Made by a program: the position numbers and the translations under genes. Below the pieces are notes generated by a model that saw nothing but the letters and a program-made list of their open reading frames with translations, was not told where the DNA came from and ran no database searches. Source: Branchiostoma floridae (Eukaryota; Chordata; Leptocardii; Amphioxiformes; Branchiostomatidae). From it: a stretch of DNA of 64,000 nt. This document shows positions 1 through 12,000 of the stretch, piece by piece. The stretch spans positions 11,369,491 to 11,433,490 of the forward strand of contig NC_049983.1 in the NCBI RefSeq assembly GCF_000003815.2. The letters are read 5' to 3'. The first letter of the stretch is position 1. Every line of letters starts with the position of its first letter.

Positions 1-11
1 CTGTACAGCGG
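1..11 (+). CDS. MOXD1: Copy A exon 2, last 11 bases
   Basis: Matches the end of copy B exon 2 (encoding C-T-A plus one phase-1 base), followed by donor gtaagc at 12. It anchors copy A to the left window edge. Confidence 0.8.
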
Positions 12-3000
12 GTAAGCCGAAACAGTCCAGCACGAAAACAACTTTTTAAGCAAAGTTTCAGAGATACGTATAAAGCCCTTAAAGGCGGAGAAATATTTTA
101 GCAGATTTTAAGATCTATTAAAGGCATCGGAAACATACATTTGGCATTTACGGAAGATTTCAGCGTTTGTAAATCTAACTTAATCTGTTGTGTTTCTTTA
201 CGTGAATTTTACATGTATTTTAGTATGCCGAAAAGACAACTTAAATGTCTCGAAAATGTTTTCTGTCAAAACGGACAAATACCGTTTCTCTAGATCTGTT
301 ACAAAATACATGTTAACCGGCTAAGTCAAATGTAATAAAGCTTTGTCTGGTGTTAGATAAAACATTGCGTCATCTGTTTTATACCAGTGGCAAGATTTAG
401 TCAAAACTGAAAATTATTGCGCTTTCTGGTACAAAATGTTATGTTTATACCTCAGCAAATACAAATACAATACAATACAAAGTCAAATACAATAATCTTC
501 TGTGTTTTTTTAGCTATTCCGAAAGCATTTGACGTATTCAAACTTTCTGTGCGCAAGGTTTAATTCGAACAGGGGAGAACCTCTCACGGTTAGCTTATAT
601 GCGCTCTTTTACGTTTTATGAAATGTTGCGTATACCATGGTCAATATTGACCGAAGGATGCCATATATATAATTTATTTCGAACCGTCATTTACGCAAAG
701 AAGGGAAGACCTCCCCCGTTAATATATTTGCCAAGACGTATATGAAATGTTGCGTATTTCTTTTGAACATACGACATGTTTAATCTTTGAATCCGCGCAG
801 TTTAAGCGAACTAGGGGAGACCTCCCCCGTTTAGCTTATATGTTGCCAAAACGTATATGAAATGTTGCGTATTTCTTTTGAACATACCACATGTTTAATC
901 TTTGAATCCGCGCAGTTAAAGCGAACTTAGGGAGACCTCCCCCGTTTAGCTTATATGTTGTCAAAACGTATATGAAATGTTGCGTATTTCTGTTGAACAT
1001 ACGACATGTTTAATCTTTGAATCCGCGCAGTTTAAGCGAACTAGGGGAGACCTCCCCCGTTTAGCTTATATGTTGTCAAAACGTATATGAAATGTTGCGT
1101 ATTTCTGTAAAACATACAACAAGTTTAATCTTTGAATCCGCGCAGTTTAAGCGAACTAGGGGAGACCTCCCACGTTTAGCTTATATGCTGCCAAAACGTA
1201 TATGAAATGTTGCGTATTTCTGTTGAACATACGACATGTTTAATCTTTGAATCCGCGCAGTTTAAGCGAACTAGGGGAGACCTCCCCCGTTTAGCTTATA
1301 TGTTGCCAAGACGTATATGAGATGTTGCGTATTTCTGTAAAACATACAACAAGTTTAATCTTTGAATCCACGCAGTTTAAGCGAACTAGGGGAGACCTCC
1401 CCCATTTAGCTTATATGTTGCCAAAACGTATATGAAATGTTGCGTATTTCTTTTGAACATACGACATGTTTAATCTTTGAATCCGCGCAGTTTAAGTGAA
1501 CTAGGGGAGACCTCCCCCGTTTAGCTTATATGCTGCCAAAACGTATATGAAATGTTGCGTATTTCTGTAAAACATACTTATCTAATCCGCGCAGTTTAAG
1601 CGAACTTGAGGAGACCTCCCCCGTTTAGCTTATATGTTGTCAAGACGTATATGAAATGTTGCGTATATCTGTAAACCATACAACAAGTTTAATCTTTGAA
1701 TCCGCGCAGTTTAAGCGAACTAGGGGAGACCTCCCCCGTTTAGCTTATATGCTGCCAAAACGTATATGAAATGTTGCGTATTTCTGTAAAACATACTTAT
1801 CTAATCCGCGCAGTTTAAGCGAACTTGAGGAGACCTCCCCCGTTTAGCTTATATGTTGTCAAGACGTATATGAAATGTTGCGTATTTCTGTAAACCATAC
1901 AACAAGTTTAATCTTTGAATCCGCGCAGTTTAAGCGAACTAGGGGAGACCTCCCCCGTTTAGCTTATATGCTGCCAAAACGTATATGAAATGTTGCGTAT
2001 TTCTGTTGAACATACGACATGTTTAATCTTTGAATCCGCGCAGTTTAAGCGAACTAGGGGAGACCTCCCCCGTTTAGCTTATATGTTGCCAAGACGTATA
2101 TGAGATGTTGCGTATTTCTGTAAAACATACAACAAGTTTAATCTTTGAATCCACGCAGTTTAAGCGAACTAGGGGAGACCTCCCCCATTTAGCTTATATG
2201 TTGCCAAAACGTATATGAAATGTTGCTTATTTCTTTTGAACATACGACATGTTTAATCTTTGAATCCGCGCAGTTTAAGTGAACTAGTGGGAGACCTCCC
2301 CCGCTTTAGCTTATATGCTGCCAAAACGTATATGAAATGTTGCGTATTTCTGTAAAACATACTTATCTAATCCGCGCAGTTTAAGCGAACTTGAGGAGAC
2401 CTCCCCCGTTTAGCTTATATGTTGTCAAGACGTATATGAAATGTTGCGTATTTCTGTAAACCATACAACAAGTTTAATCTTTGAATCCGCGCAGTTTAAG
2501 CGAACTAGGGGAGACCTCCCCCGTTTAGCTTATATGCTGCCAAAACGTATATGAAATGTTGCGTATTTCTGTTGAACATACGACATGTTTAATCTTTGAA
2601 TCCGCGCAGTTTAAGCGAACTAGGGGAGACCTCCCCCGTTTAGCTTATATGTTGCCAAGACGTATATGAGATGTTGCGTATTTCTGTAAAACATACAACA
2701 AGTTTAATCTTTGAATCCGCGCAGTTTAAGCGAACTAGGGGAGACCTCCCCCATTTAGCTTAAATGCTGCCAAAACGTATATGAAATGTTGCGTATTTCT
2801 GTTGAACATACGACATGTTTAATCTTTGAATCCGCGCAGTTTAAGCGAACTAGGGGAGACCTCCCCCGTTTAGCTTATATGTTGCCAAGACGTATATGAA
2901 ATGTTGCGTATTTCTGTTGAACATACGACATGTTTAATCTTTGAATCCGCGTAGCTTAAGCAAACTTGTTTTATCTATTAGCTAATACCGTCTCAAAGGT

Positions 3001-6000
3001 TTTATGAAACGTTGCCTTTTTCTGCTGAACATACGGCATGTTTGAAGCGCAGTTTATGCGAACAGGAGGAGACCCTTTCCTTTTTATTTTATACCGCATA
3101 TATGTTCTGAAATTCCAGGGTCTAAATCAGGGTGAGGCCGCCTGTTTTCTTTGTGGCAAGTTGACCCTCGAACTAAGAGACGGTAGAAATCCCGACTACT
3201 GCTATGAATATCTCCGCGACTCAACCTCTGCTTGAAGAATAAGGATGTAGTAGGTATACTTATCGCGTTTTGTGTAGTGAGTTGTGTTTTCTCTATAAAA
3301 CGGCAAGCAGTTCTTACTACAGGTAAATGTACGAAATATGTTTATTTCTTTATCTACAAGCAAGCGTCGAGAAAGAACAGTTTGTGCACACAGGCGGTGT
3401 CTTCTAGTGTTGCTCGTGTTTGTTTGGGTTTAATTTAAATATGGTGATATGCGTGGGCAGGCAAGATGTAAATTTATTCAGCGTTACTTCGTACTCGCCA
3501 TGGGGCGCAACCCTCCGTCCGTCCAAGGAGGTTGAACTTCCTTGGTCCGTCTGTGACACAGCTGTGCCATGTGATAGGATGTATCCAATGGCAGAAAAGA
3601 GTGGGGGGTTCAAATTTACGGGTCATACGTACGACAAGGAGCGGTTATTTTCCGGGCGTTCATTTTTGAATAGAAGTATTGAAGAAAGTTTGGGCCTGTT
3701 CTAGCCCGCAAGTTGTGGCCGCGACTCCGCTTTTACCGCCTAGGACCCCCGGTGACGGAATTTGACTCAAAGATACGAGGTGGCTATCATTCTGGACAAA
3801 CTGTTGTGTTGGAAATCGACACAGAATGGAAATCACGGCCCGTGTACCATCCGGATTAATAGAAGCCGAGACTGCAAGCTGAACATGTTTCGCGTTCACA
3901 GAATCCAGGACCATCCAACAACACGAGTCATATCGGCCACTACTCTAGATCTTACCGGATTCTTATTCCTGTGGTGACAAGATGGAACTGTACATGTGTG
4001 CTCTTTTTAACTTACGCCGAGACGCTTCACCCGACACTGGAAATGGGACTGTGGACTGCTGCACGGAATTGCGCAACCGTTGTGATTGTTTCAACTGCCG
4101 ACTACATCAGATTAAAAGGCCACAAATACCTAGTAGGCAGTAGTTTTTTTTTTACCCTTCCATGTAATATTTTCTCGTAATTCAATAAAATTTCAAAGTT
4201 TCATCCATTGTATTTTCTTGCTTTGAAATGTGCTAATGATTATTCTCCTAAAATGGCACTTATCCACACCTTATAATCAACTTAATGCACACGTATATGA
4301 GACGTACAGAGGGAACTTTAAACATGTCTTAAGGGTGTTTTAGTACGTATTTATGACAACTTTAAGCTGCTAAAAAGACACATATATATAGACACATTAA
4401 ATCCTCTTAATTCACACGTATATGAGACGTAAAGAGGCTTTTGATCAAATAAACGTGAAGTTTAAACATGTCTTAAGGGCGTTTTAATAGGTATTTATGG
4501 CGAATTTAAGCTACTGAAAAGGCACCTAAACACGTTATAATCCACTTAATGCACACGTATATGAGACGTAAATAGGCTTTAGATCAAATAAACGTGAAGT
4601 TTAAACATGTCTTAAGGGCGTTTTAATAAGTATTTATGTCAACTTTAAGCTGCTGAAAAGGCACTTAAACACACGTTATAATCCACTTAATGCACACGTA
4701 TATGAGACGTAAACAGGCTTTAGATCAAATAAACGTGAAGTTTAAACATGTCTTAAGGGCGTTATAATAGGTATTTATGCCAAATTTAAGCTGCTGAAAA
4801 GGCACCTAAACATACATTATAATCCACTTAATGCACACGTATATGAGACGTAAATAGGCTTTAGATCAAATATACGTGAAGTTTAAACATGTCTTAAGGG
4901 CGTTTTAATAGATATTTATGGCAACTTTAAACTGCTGAAAAGGCACCTAAACACACGTTATAATCCTCTTAATGCACACGTATATGAGACGTAAAGAGGC
5001 TTTATATCAAATAAACGTGAAGTTTAAACATGTCTTAAGGGCGTTTTAATAAGTATTTATGGCAACTTTAAGCTGCTGAATAGGCACTAAAACACACGTT
5101 ATAATCCACTTAATGCACACGTATATGAGACGTAAACAGGCTTTAGATCAAATATACGTGAAGTTTAAATATGTCTTAAGGGCGTTTTAATAGATATTTA
5201 TGGCAACTTTAAACTGCTGAAAAGGCACCTAAACACACGTTATAATCCTCTTAATGCACACGTATATGAGACGTAAAGAGGCTTTAGATCAAATAAACGT
5301 GAAGTTTAAACATGTCTTAAGGGCGTTTTGATAAGTATTTATGGCAACTTTAAGCTGCTGAATAGGCACTAAAACACACGTTATAATCCACTTAATGCAA
5401 TTGTATATGAGACGTAATGAGGCTTTAGATCAAATAAACGTGAACTTTAAACAAGTTTAAGGGGTTTAAAAATCATTTACGACATCTTTAAGCTGCTGAA
5501 AGACAACGGGAAAACCGGAAAATAAGGACTAACACGGACCTACAGAAAGACCACTTAAAGGCAATATTTACGTACTCGTATAAGTGGTGTATAGATCCGT
5601 AAAGAAGGAAAATACGTCAACATTACGCATGGTTTCAGCACGCTTAAATACCGTTTTTCGTGCCGTGATTCGGAAACATTTCTTTAGGCTTGCGTCACAT
5701 ATCCAAACCGGGGCATGGCCGGGCAACTTTCAATAACGAAAATATGACATAAAAGTCGCCAACTGCACAATACGTAAAGAGACTAGTCGTGGGTATTATT
5801 TGTGTATTGTGTATATAAAAAAGCCCGGCCGGGCCCCGGTTTGGAAATGTGACATTAGTCTCAGTCAGCGAAGGAGCAACGCAAATGATTGGATAAGAAG
5901 GGCAATATCTTTTTGCCAACACTTTGTTTAGCTTTTGCAAAACATGTCACCTTATTGAACATTATTGACATGTGACAAGTATTTACGTGTGCGATTTTGT

Positions 6001-9000
6001 TGTAAATTATCTCAAATCAGGTCTTCCAATTGTTATGTCTATTTGGTATGTTTTCTGAAAAACGGAATCAGGTGTAATAATCAATGAAGCTGTTTGTTTA
6101 ATGTTGACGTTGTGCCCCATAGGCAACGATGTCACCACTTCAGGAGGTGACACCGGTACAACGTCAGGCGGTGGGGACGTCCCGCCATCAGGAGTCCTCG
6201 CATCACCTGGTGAGAGCACAGAAGACCTCTCCGTCAAATTAAGACGAGAGGTTCCACAGTTGACCGTATTGATTTTACGTTTTTTTTGCTTGTGTGTTTC
6301 AAACTTTATGTGTGTGAAATTTGTACACATCAATGTTCAGCATAACGGCATTTTTGTAGAAACAATGGATCGGATACAATGGATGAAAGATAAGAAATTT
6401 TTCTTGGCTTAGCATGAAAGCTCACCTGTGTTAAAATCCATGTAGGACTTTATAAATATCATTCAACACGAATCAATTGCTGACCTCAAATTTTCGGTCG
6501 CACATCATCCAACCATTTTTTCTTGGCTTGTTACTTTATTCAATTCTTTTCAAGTGTGACAGAGGGAAACTTCATTACAATTCTTAAACACAGACAGCGG
6601 AGATTTCACCCACCAGGCCGCTCTAGACGAGTACGACCGCTACACCCTGCTGTGGAAGTTCGACAGTGAGACCATCACGTTCGAGGCGCAGGTGCAGACC
6701 ACGGGGTACATCGGACTCGGCTTCTCACCCAATGGGGGCATGACCGGATCTGACGTCATCATCGGATGGGTGAAAGACGGCCAGGCATACCTGACGGTAA
6801 ACTAACTGGCTTTTTTATTTCTCAAAATTATTCGCATTTTCCTTAGATTAGATCTATGATCTATGTCTTTACTTATTCTACATTTAGTAAGCCAGTCAGT
6901 CTTTATTCAAACATTTTGAAGGCTTTCAGTATTTTTCCACCAGTACAAAGATTTACAATCCATTGGTGATGTTTGTCGTGTTCATTTTATCCCTTATTGT
7001 TTAGTCAGGTATATGGGCAGTCTTTTCAGCACTAAGGCTAGCTCCTTCTCAACATAAAAGATACTATCGAACAATGGCCATTATGTCCAAAGCATGTCGT
7101 ATACAGAAGAACATTGATAGCGGCCTTTTCAGCACAATGTTGTGTTATAGGACAAGATTGCTGAGAGGTGATTTAAGCCAGGACGCTGAATTACTTTCAT
7201 GTTAATAAAAGATATCATAAAACTAGAAAGGCCGACATTTGCTTAGGAGCAAATACAGCATATTGCAATCCATCTTCATCCTGGAAAAAATCCAAAAATT
7301 CAACAATTTGAAGTAATGTTTGCTCAAAGGGAAAATGAAGTACTGTGGGCACTTGTCCTACACACCTTTATGCCGAATTTTAGGTCATTTGGTTTCAATA
7401 GGAGCCAAAAAGATACATTTTTTAGTTAAAAATGGCTAAAAATCCCAAAATAACTCATTTTATAAGTGCTCTATGAAGTAAGTGTTGATGGGGTCCTGTT
7501 GTCATATGTCCAATGCACCTCTGTACCAAATTTCAGGTCATTTGGTGTACATACAAGGGTATAGGGGCCAAAAATATACATTTTTAGTCAAAAATGACTG
7601 AAAACCCCCAAATAACGAATTTTTGAAGTGATCTATGAAGAAAGTGTCGATGAGGTCCTGTGAGCATATGTTCAATGCGCCTCTGTGCTAAATTTCAGGT
7701 CATTAGGTTTTCATACAAGGGCATAGGAGCAAAAAATAAACATTTTTAGTCAAAAATGGCCAAAAACCCTAAAATAACTCATTTTTGGAGTAAACAATGA
7801 ATAAAGCGTTGATGGGGTTCTGTGGTCATATGTCAAACGCACCTATGTACCAAATTTCAGGTCATTTGGTTTTAATACAAGGGCATAGGAGCCAACAATA
7901 TACATTTTTAGTCAAAAATGGCCAAAAACCCTCAAATAAGTCATTTTTTAAGTGATCTATAAAGAAGGTGTCGATGGTTTTCTGTGGTCATATGTCCAAT
8001 GCACCTCTGTACCAAATTTCAGGTCATTAGCTTGTAATACCAGGGCACAGGGGCCCAAAATATACATATTTTGTCTAAAAATGACCAAAAACCCTAAATA
8101 TCATAAATTTTAAGGCCTCTATCAAGAAAGTGAAAAAAAAGTCTGGGGGTATTTGCTATTTCTACCACCCTGCCAATTTTCAGCTCATTTGGCCCAAAAA
8201 TGAAAAAATTAATCCCATTTGAAGATTTGACAGGAGAAGAGACAAAGGAAAAGCAATATATTGCAATCCCATACTATGTATGGATTGCAATATAATAACT
8301 TGCTTAGCCCCCACCCATTCTATGCCTTTAGGAGATAAGTGGTATTTGTCTGAAAAAGCTTACTACTGATTGGTGATGCTTACCCATGGCACAGTGTGGC
8401 AATGATACATGATACATGCATGTACAGTCTGACTGTAAATGACACTGACATATTACACAGATTGTGTTATAAAAAGACGTAACCTTCTAAAGCATGGTGT
8501 AAAGAAAAGTGCCAGCGACCTTATGTGACATCCTGAGTACCGTGTGTCCCACAGGACCGTTACGCGGAGGGATACTTCCAGCCGCGGCTGGACGCCAGCC
8601 AGGACGTGGAGCTGCTGTCTGGATACGAGAACGGCACGCACACCGTCCTCAGGTTCCGCAGGAGGCTCCGGCCGTGCGACACCACAGAGGACAGGGAGAT
8701 CACGGTAAGGCCTAGGTCATATTTCCGAACCGGGACCTGGCTGGGCAGCTTTCGGGAACGGCAAGTATGACATAAAAGACACCAAACTACACAAGGCATA
8801 AATAGAATAGACATTGGCATTATTTTTGTATATTTTTACATGTACGTTTCTAATTTTCGTTCCCGCTAACAGCCCGACCGGGTACCCGGTTTGGAAATGT
8901 GAGGATAGCCTAAAGTTTAACTCATGATGCACTGTTTTACTGTCTTTCTGCTTTTTCAGTCTTTCTCTTCTATAAACACTTTCTGTTTATCAGCGTGGTT

Positions 9001-12000
9001 CGGGTTCATGAAACTCTGAGAAGCTACAAGTTACAGGGATCGTAAGTTTAACAATAGTAAAACACAGATGGTTCTTTCCTTCATTGGAAATGAAGGACTT
9101 TGCAAGAAATATAAAGTTACAAAGGTCTGGGCTTTTGGTGAATTTGGACCCATGCCATGAAATGTAACGTTGTTTTCTTTAAATCTTCGTGGTTCATTCT
9201 GTGCAAGAAGAATTATCTTTCGTCTATTATTGCTTTTATGCATAAACTAGACACGTGACGTCATTGCTTTAGCCCATAAGGCATTGCGATTGTGTACACA
9301 TTCTTGAGTAATGGTTCATTTACTCAAAAGATACATGTATTTACATGTATCAAACAAGTCTTTCCGAGCAAACTCTTGCTTCTGTTGACTTGGTCGGATA
9401 TGACTTTCCTTTCTTCCGTTGCTCTCCAGTGCTCTGCTATTGAAACAGTAGTCGGCTTTAACTAGGTTAGAGGTTATAGCGGTAAATCATATCGCTGTTC
9501 CGTGGATATTTACTGTCAAAACAAGTATTTGCGCAAAATCTCCTATCGTATTGCATAATTATACATGCCATTCCTTCCTTCCTTTCTTCCGCTGTTCTGG
9601 GATGCATTGAACCATCGTCTTTCGGGCAGTAAAGCTCACCAGCTTGTTCGTGATATTGACTGCATTTAGACATCATGACATCTAAGCATGTGGACCATAG
9701 GAAACTCAATATTCGATAGTTATCAAGGACCTGGCTACGGCAAACCACATGGCACATGCAACCCACCCCAAACCAAAAGTCACAACAGTCCCGTCTAAGT
9801 GTACACAGTAAGGACACTCTTGTTTGGAGCAACCACCTTATATTGCCCCCAATCACAACCACTTTTTCCTCAGTCCCTTGCGCGGTTCATTTTCTCAGAG
9901 GCTGGTGAAAAGTATTGCGCGCGCTGATGACACCGCTATGTCCATAAATCAAATGACAACAATGGCTGTAAAAACGCAATGGCGTACTGATACAGAAGCG
10001 CCGCTTCGCGGGCAAAATTATTATTATCATTATTCCAGGTGGAAAGATTTTGATTTCTTATCCGTGATTGGTGAATTTGATAATGTCTTAAGCGTTCTCA
10101 TTGGTAGAGAATGACCAATGGTGACCGAGTAATTTTACACATATGGTAAAATTTACCCTGTTTATCAAGTTAATCTGTCTGCCTTTGGTTAGCTTTGTCG
10201 AATCACATTAACGATAGACTCCGCATTAGCCAATCAAATTCAAGTTCTTTCCTATGTCAACGAAACACCTGCATTTTGCTTTTTGATCACAAGGGGTCGC
10301 TGTGACACCGTGAGCAATTCCAATGAGACCGTGTCGTGAAAACGGCTTCTATGGGTCATATTTTTCTGGTTTAACGTTAAATCTTCAGAAACTCTGTTGA
10401 TTAAGTGGCAAAGTTGGTTAACAGCATATTATCAACTGTTCTAGCTCTGATTTGCTCCTCTGCCGAATTCGGGGCTGGTATTGGATCAATAACATGGGTA
10501 CTCGGCGCTAGTGGCGGAGAGGGGCAGCATTAAATCAGGCAAACCATGTTAGATAGTAGTGTTCATTGTTGCGAGATTTTCTTACTTACGGTCATCACGG
10601 CTACATGTAGATGTATGAAGTTCTTCCTGCATTCATTCATTGTCCACAAACAGCAAATATACCTGTCCTTGGTGCTGAACACTCTCGGTCTTCTGTTCCT
10701 TTTTGGTGAGATATTTTTTCCTCAGAAGTGGCTATTGACAGGCTGTTAAAAAAATATAGCATACGTTCGGCTCACTGAGACGTTACAAAGAATTGGTCAA
10801 ATGGCTCAACTAGTAAGAATATGATCGAGGGATCCAAAGGTTCTAGGCTAAAACCCCAGCGGTGGAACTTTTTTTTACCTTTTTAACGTTTATTGTTTTG
10901 CTTTCAACATCCAATAACTAATCATTCTTGCACTGGAATGTCACAATTTTAATTAGCCTGTCAATATCTAGACAGGCCTGTCAATGGCGGGTGAAAACCT
11001 TATTGATAAATTCAATGCCTTAAACATCATGAAATTTAAGCCATATGAACTATAGGGAAACATTCTTATTTCACGATAGGCTTGCCTGCTTACAGCTTAA
11101 GGAAAAGAAGAAGCAAGCAGTTTATCACTCCACACATTCGGGGACAATATTTGATAGCTATGACGTACACAAAATGTGCTACCCCGTCTGCCCATAACCT
11201 TAGTCAGCCTGTCCTAGCTAATGCATGTCTCCGGCCCCACCCCAGTCCAGCAGATAGAACCAGTAGGCAGTCATGTGATAGCCTTCTCGTGAATCCATTG
11301 TGAAGCAGCCTGGGAGGGGAGAGTCCATTATGGGGTCGGTGTTGGGGTGGGGGGAGACGTACGTCCCGTTCCACGGGATCTTGCAGGTTGGTGGGGAGGC
11401 GTCAAGGACCACGGAGGAATGGAACGTCAAATCCACGGACTAGAAAAAGATGCATCCATGATTATCATGAATGTTAATCTGAGTTGGGAAAATACATTAT
11501 GAAGACATATAAACTGTTCTCCGACTAAAAAAAATGTCACCCACGGGAATTTTCGACTGACTCCCTCAGTCTTCTCCAGCTGGGACGGGGGCGAAATCAA
11601 CTTCCGACAACATTTGACCCATTGCTGACGTCACATGAACAAAACGTCACGTGTCCACAGCGATTGGGTCGGACAGCTGAAGAAGTCCGATTTTTTACTT
11701 TCAGAGCATTTTATCTCTTCATAATGTAACCATAATACTTATCATATCAGAAACTTTAAACCTAGGGCACTTAGCATCTTCCATACCTGATTTTTTCATT
11801 ATTTTGTCAACATCCAATGTTAACATGCCGTTCCTCGCTGAATACCATTTTCAGTTTATGTCCATATTATGCCTTACCCTCACACTCCTTTCACTCAATA
11901 AGTTATTCCCTCACCATCTTATTGGGTGCCTGGCCGGGAGTGACAGTGAAGACCAGCGGTCCGTGATCACATGACCCGACCATGATCTGCTCCGTTTCGT

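Larger units (their letters stand above)
28..5665. mobile_element. 5.6 kb TIR-bounded element filling copy A intron 2
   Basis: Copy B intron 2 is only 243 bp and lacks this sequence. The ends are inverted: left CAGCACGAAAA followed by TTTAAGC, and the right end, read on the minus strand, CGGCACGAAAA followed by TTTAAGC. Both flanks resemble the single cattcgg stretch of the copy B intron, consistent with a diverged 6-8 bp target-site duplication. Inside are a left unique stretch (60-540), a 115-bp array, a 1.1 kb non-repetitive core (about 3090-4260) and a 141-bp array. No transposase is recognisable, so it is probably non-autonomous. The superfamily is not assigned. Confidence 0.6.

Noticed and set aside
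540-3075. Could the regular array be a CRISPR locus or other prokaryotic repeat system
   Set aside because: Units repeat over their full length with no unique spacers, and the locus is a eukaryotic intron.
5695-5940. 81-codon minus-strand ORF
   Set aside because: Lies within the palindromic MITE and its flank.
9467-9862. 131-codon minus-strand ORF
   Set aside because: The homologous stretch in copy B (26125-26337 and 27586-27947) is broken by an insertion and frame changes, so it is not a conserved gene.
10546-10749. 67-codon hydrophobic ORF in copy A intron 5
   Set aside because: The equivalent copy B sequence (about 29720-29880) does not keep the frame.
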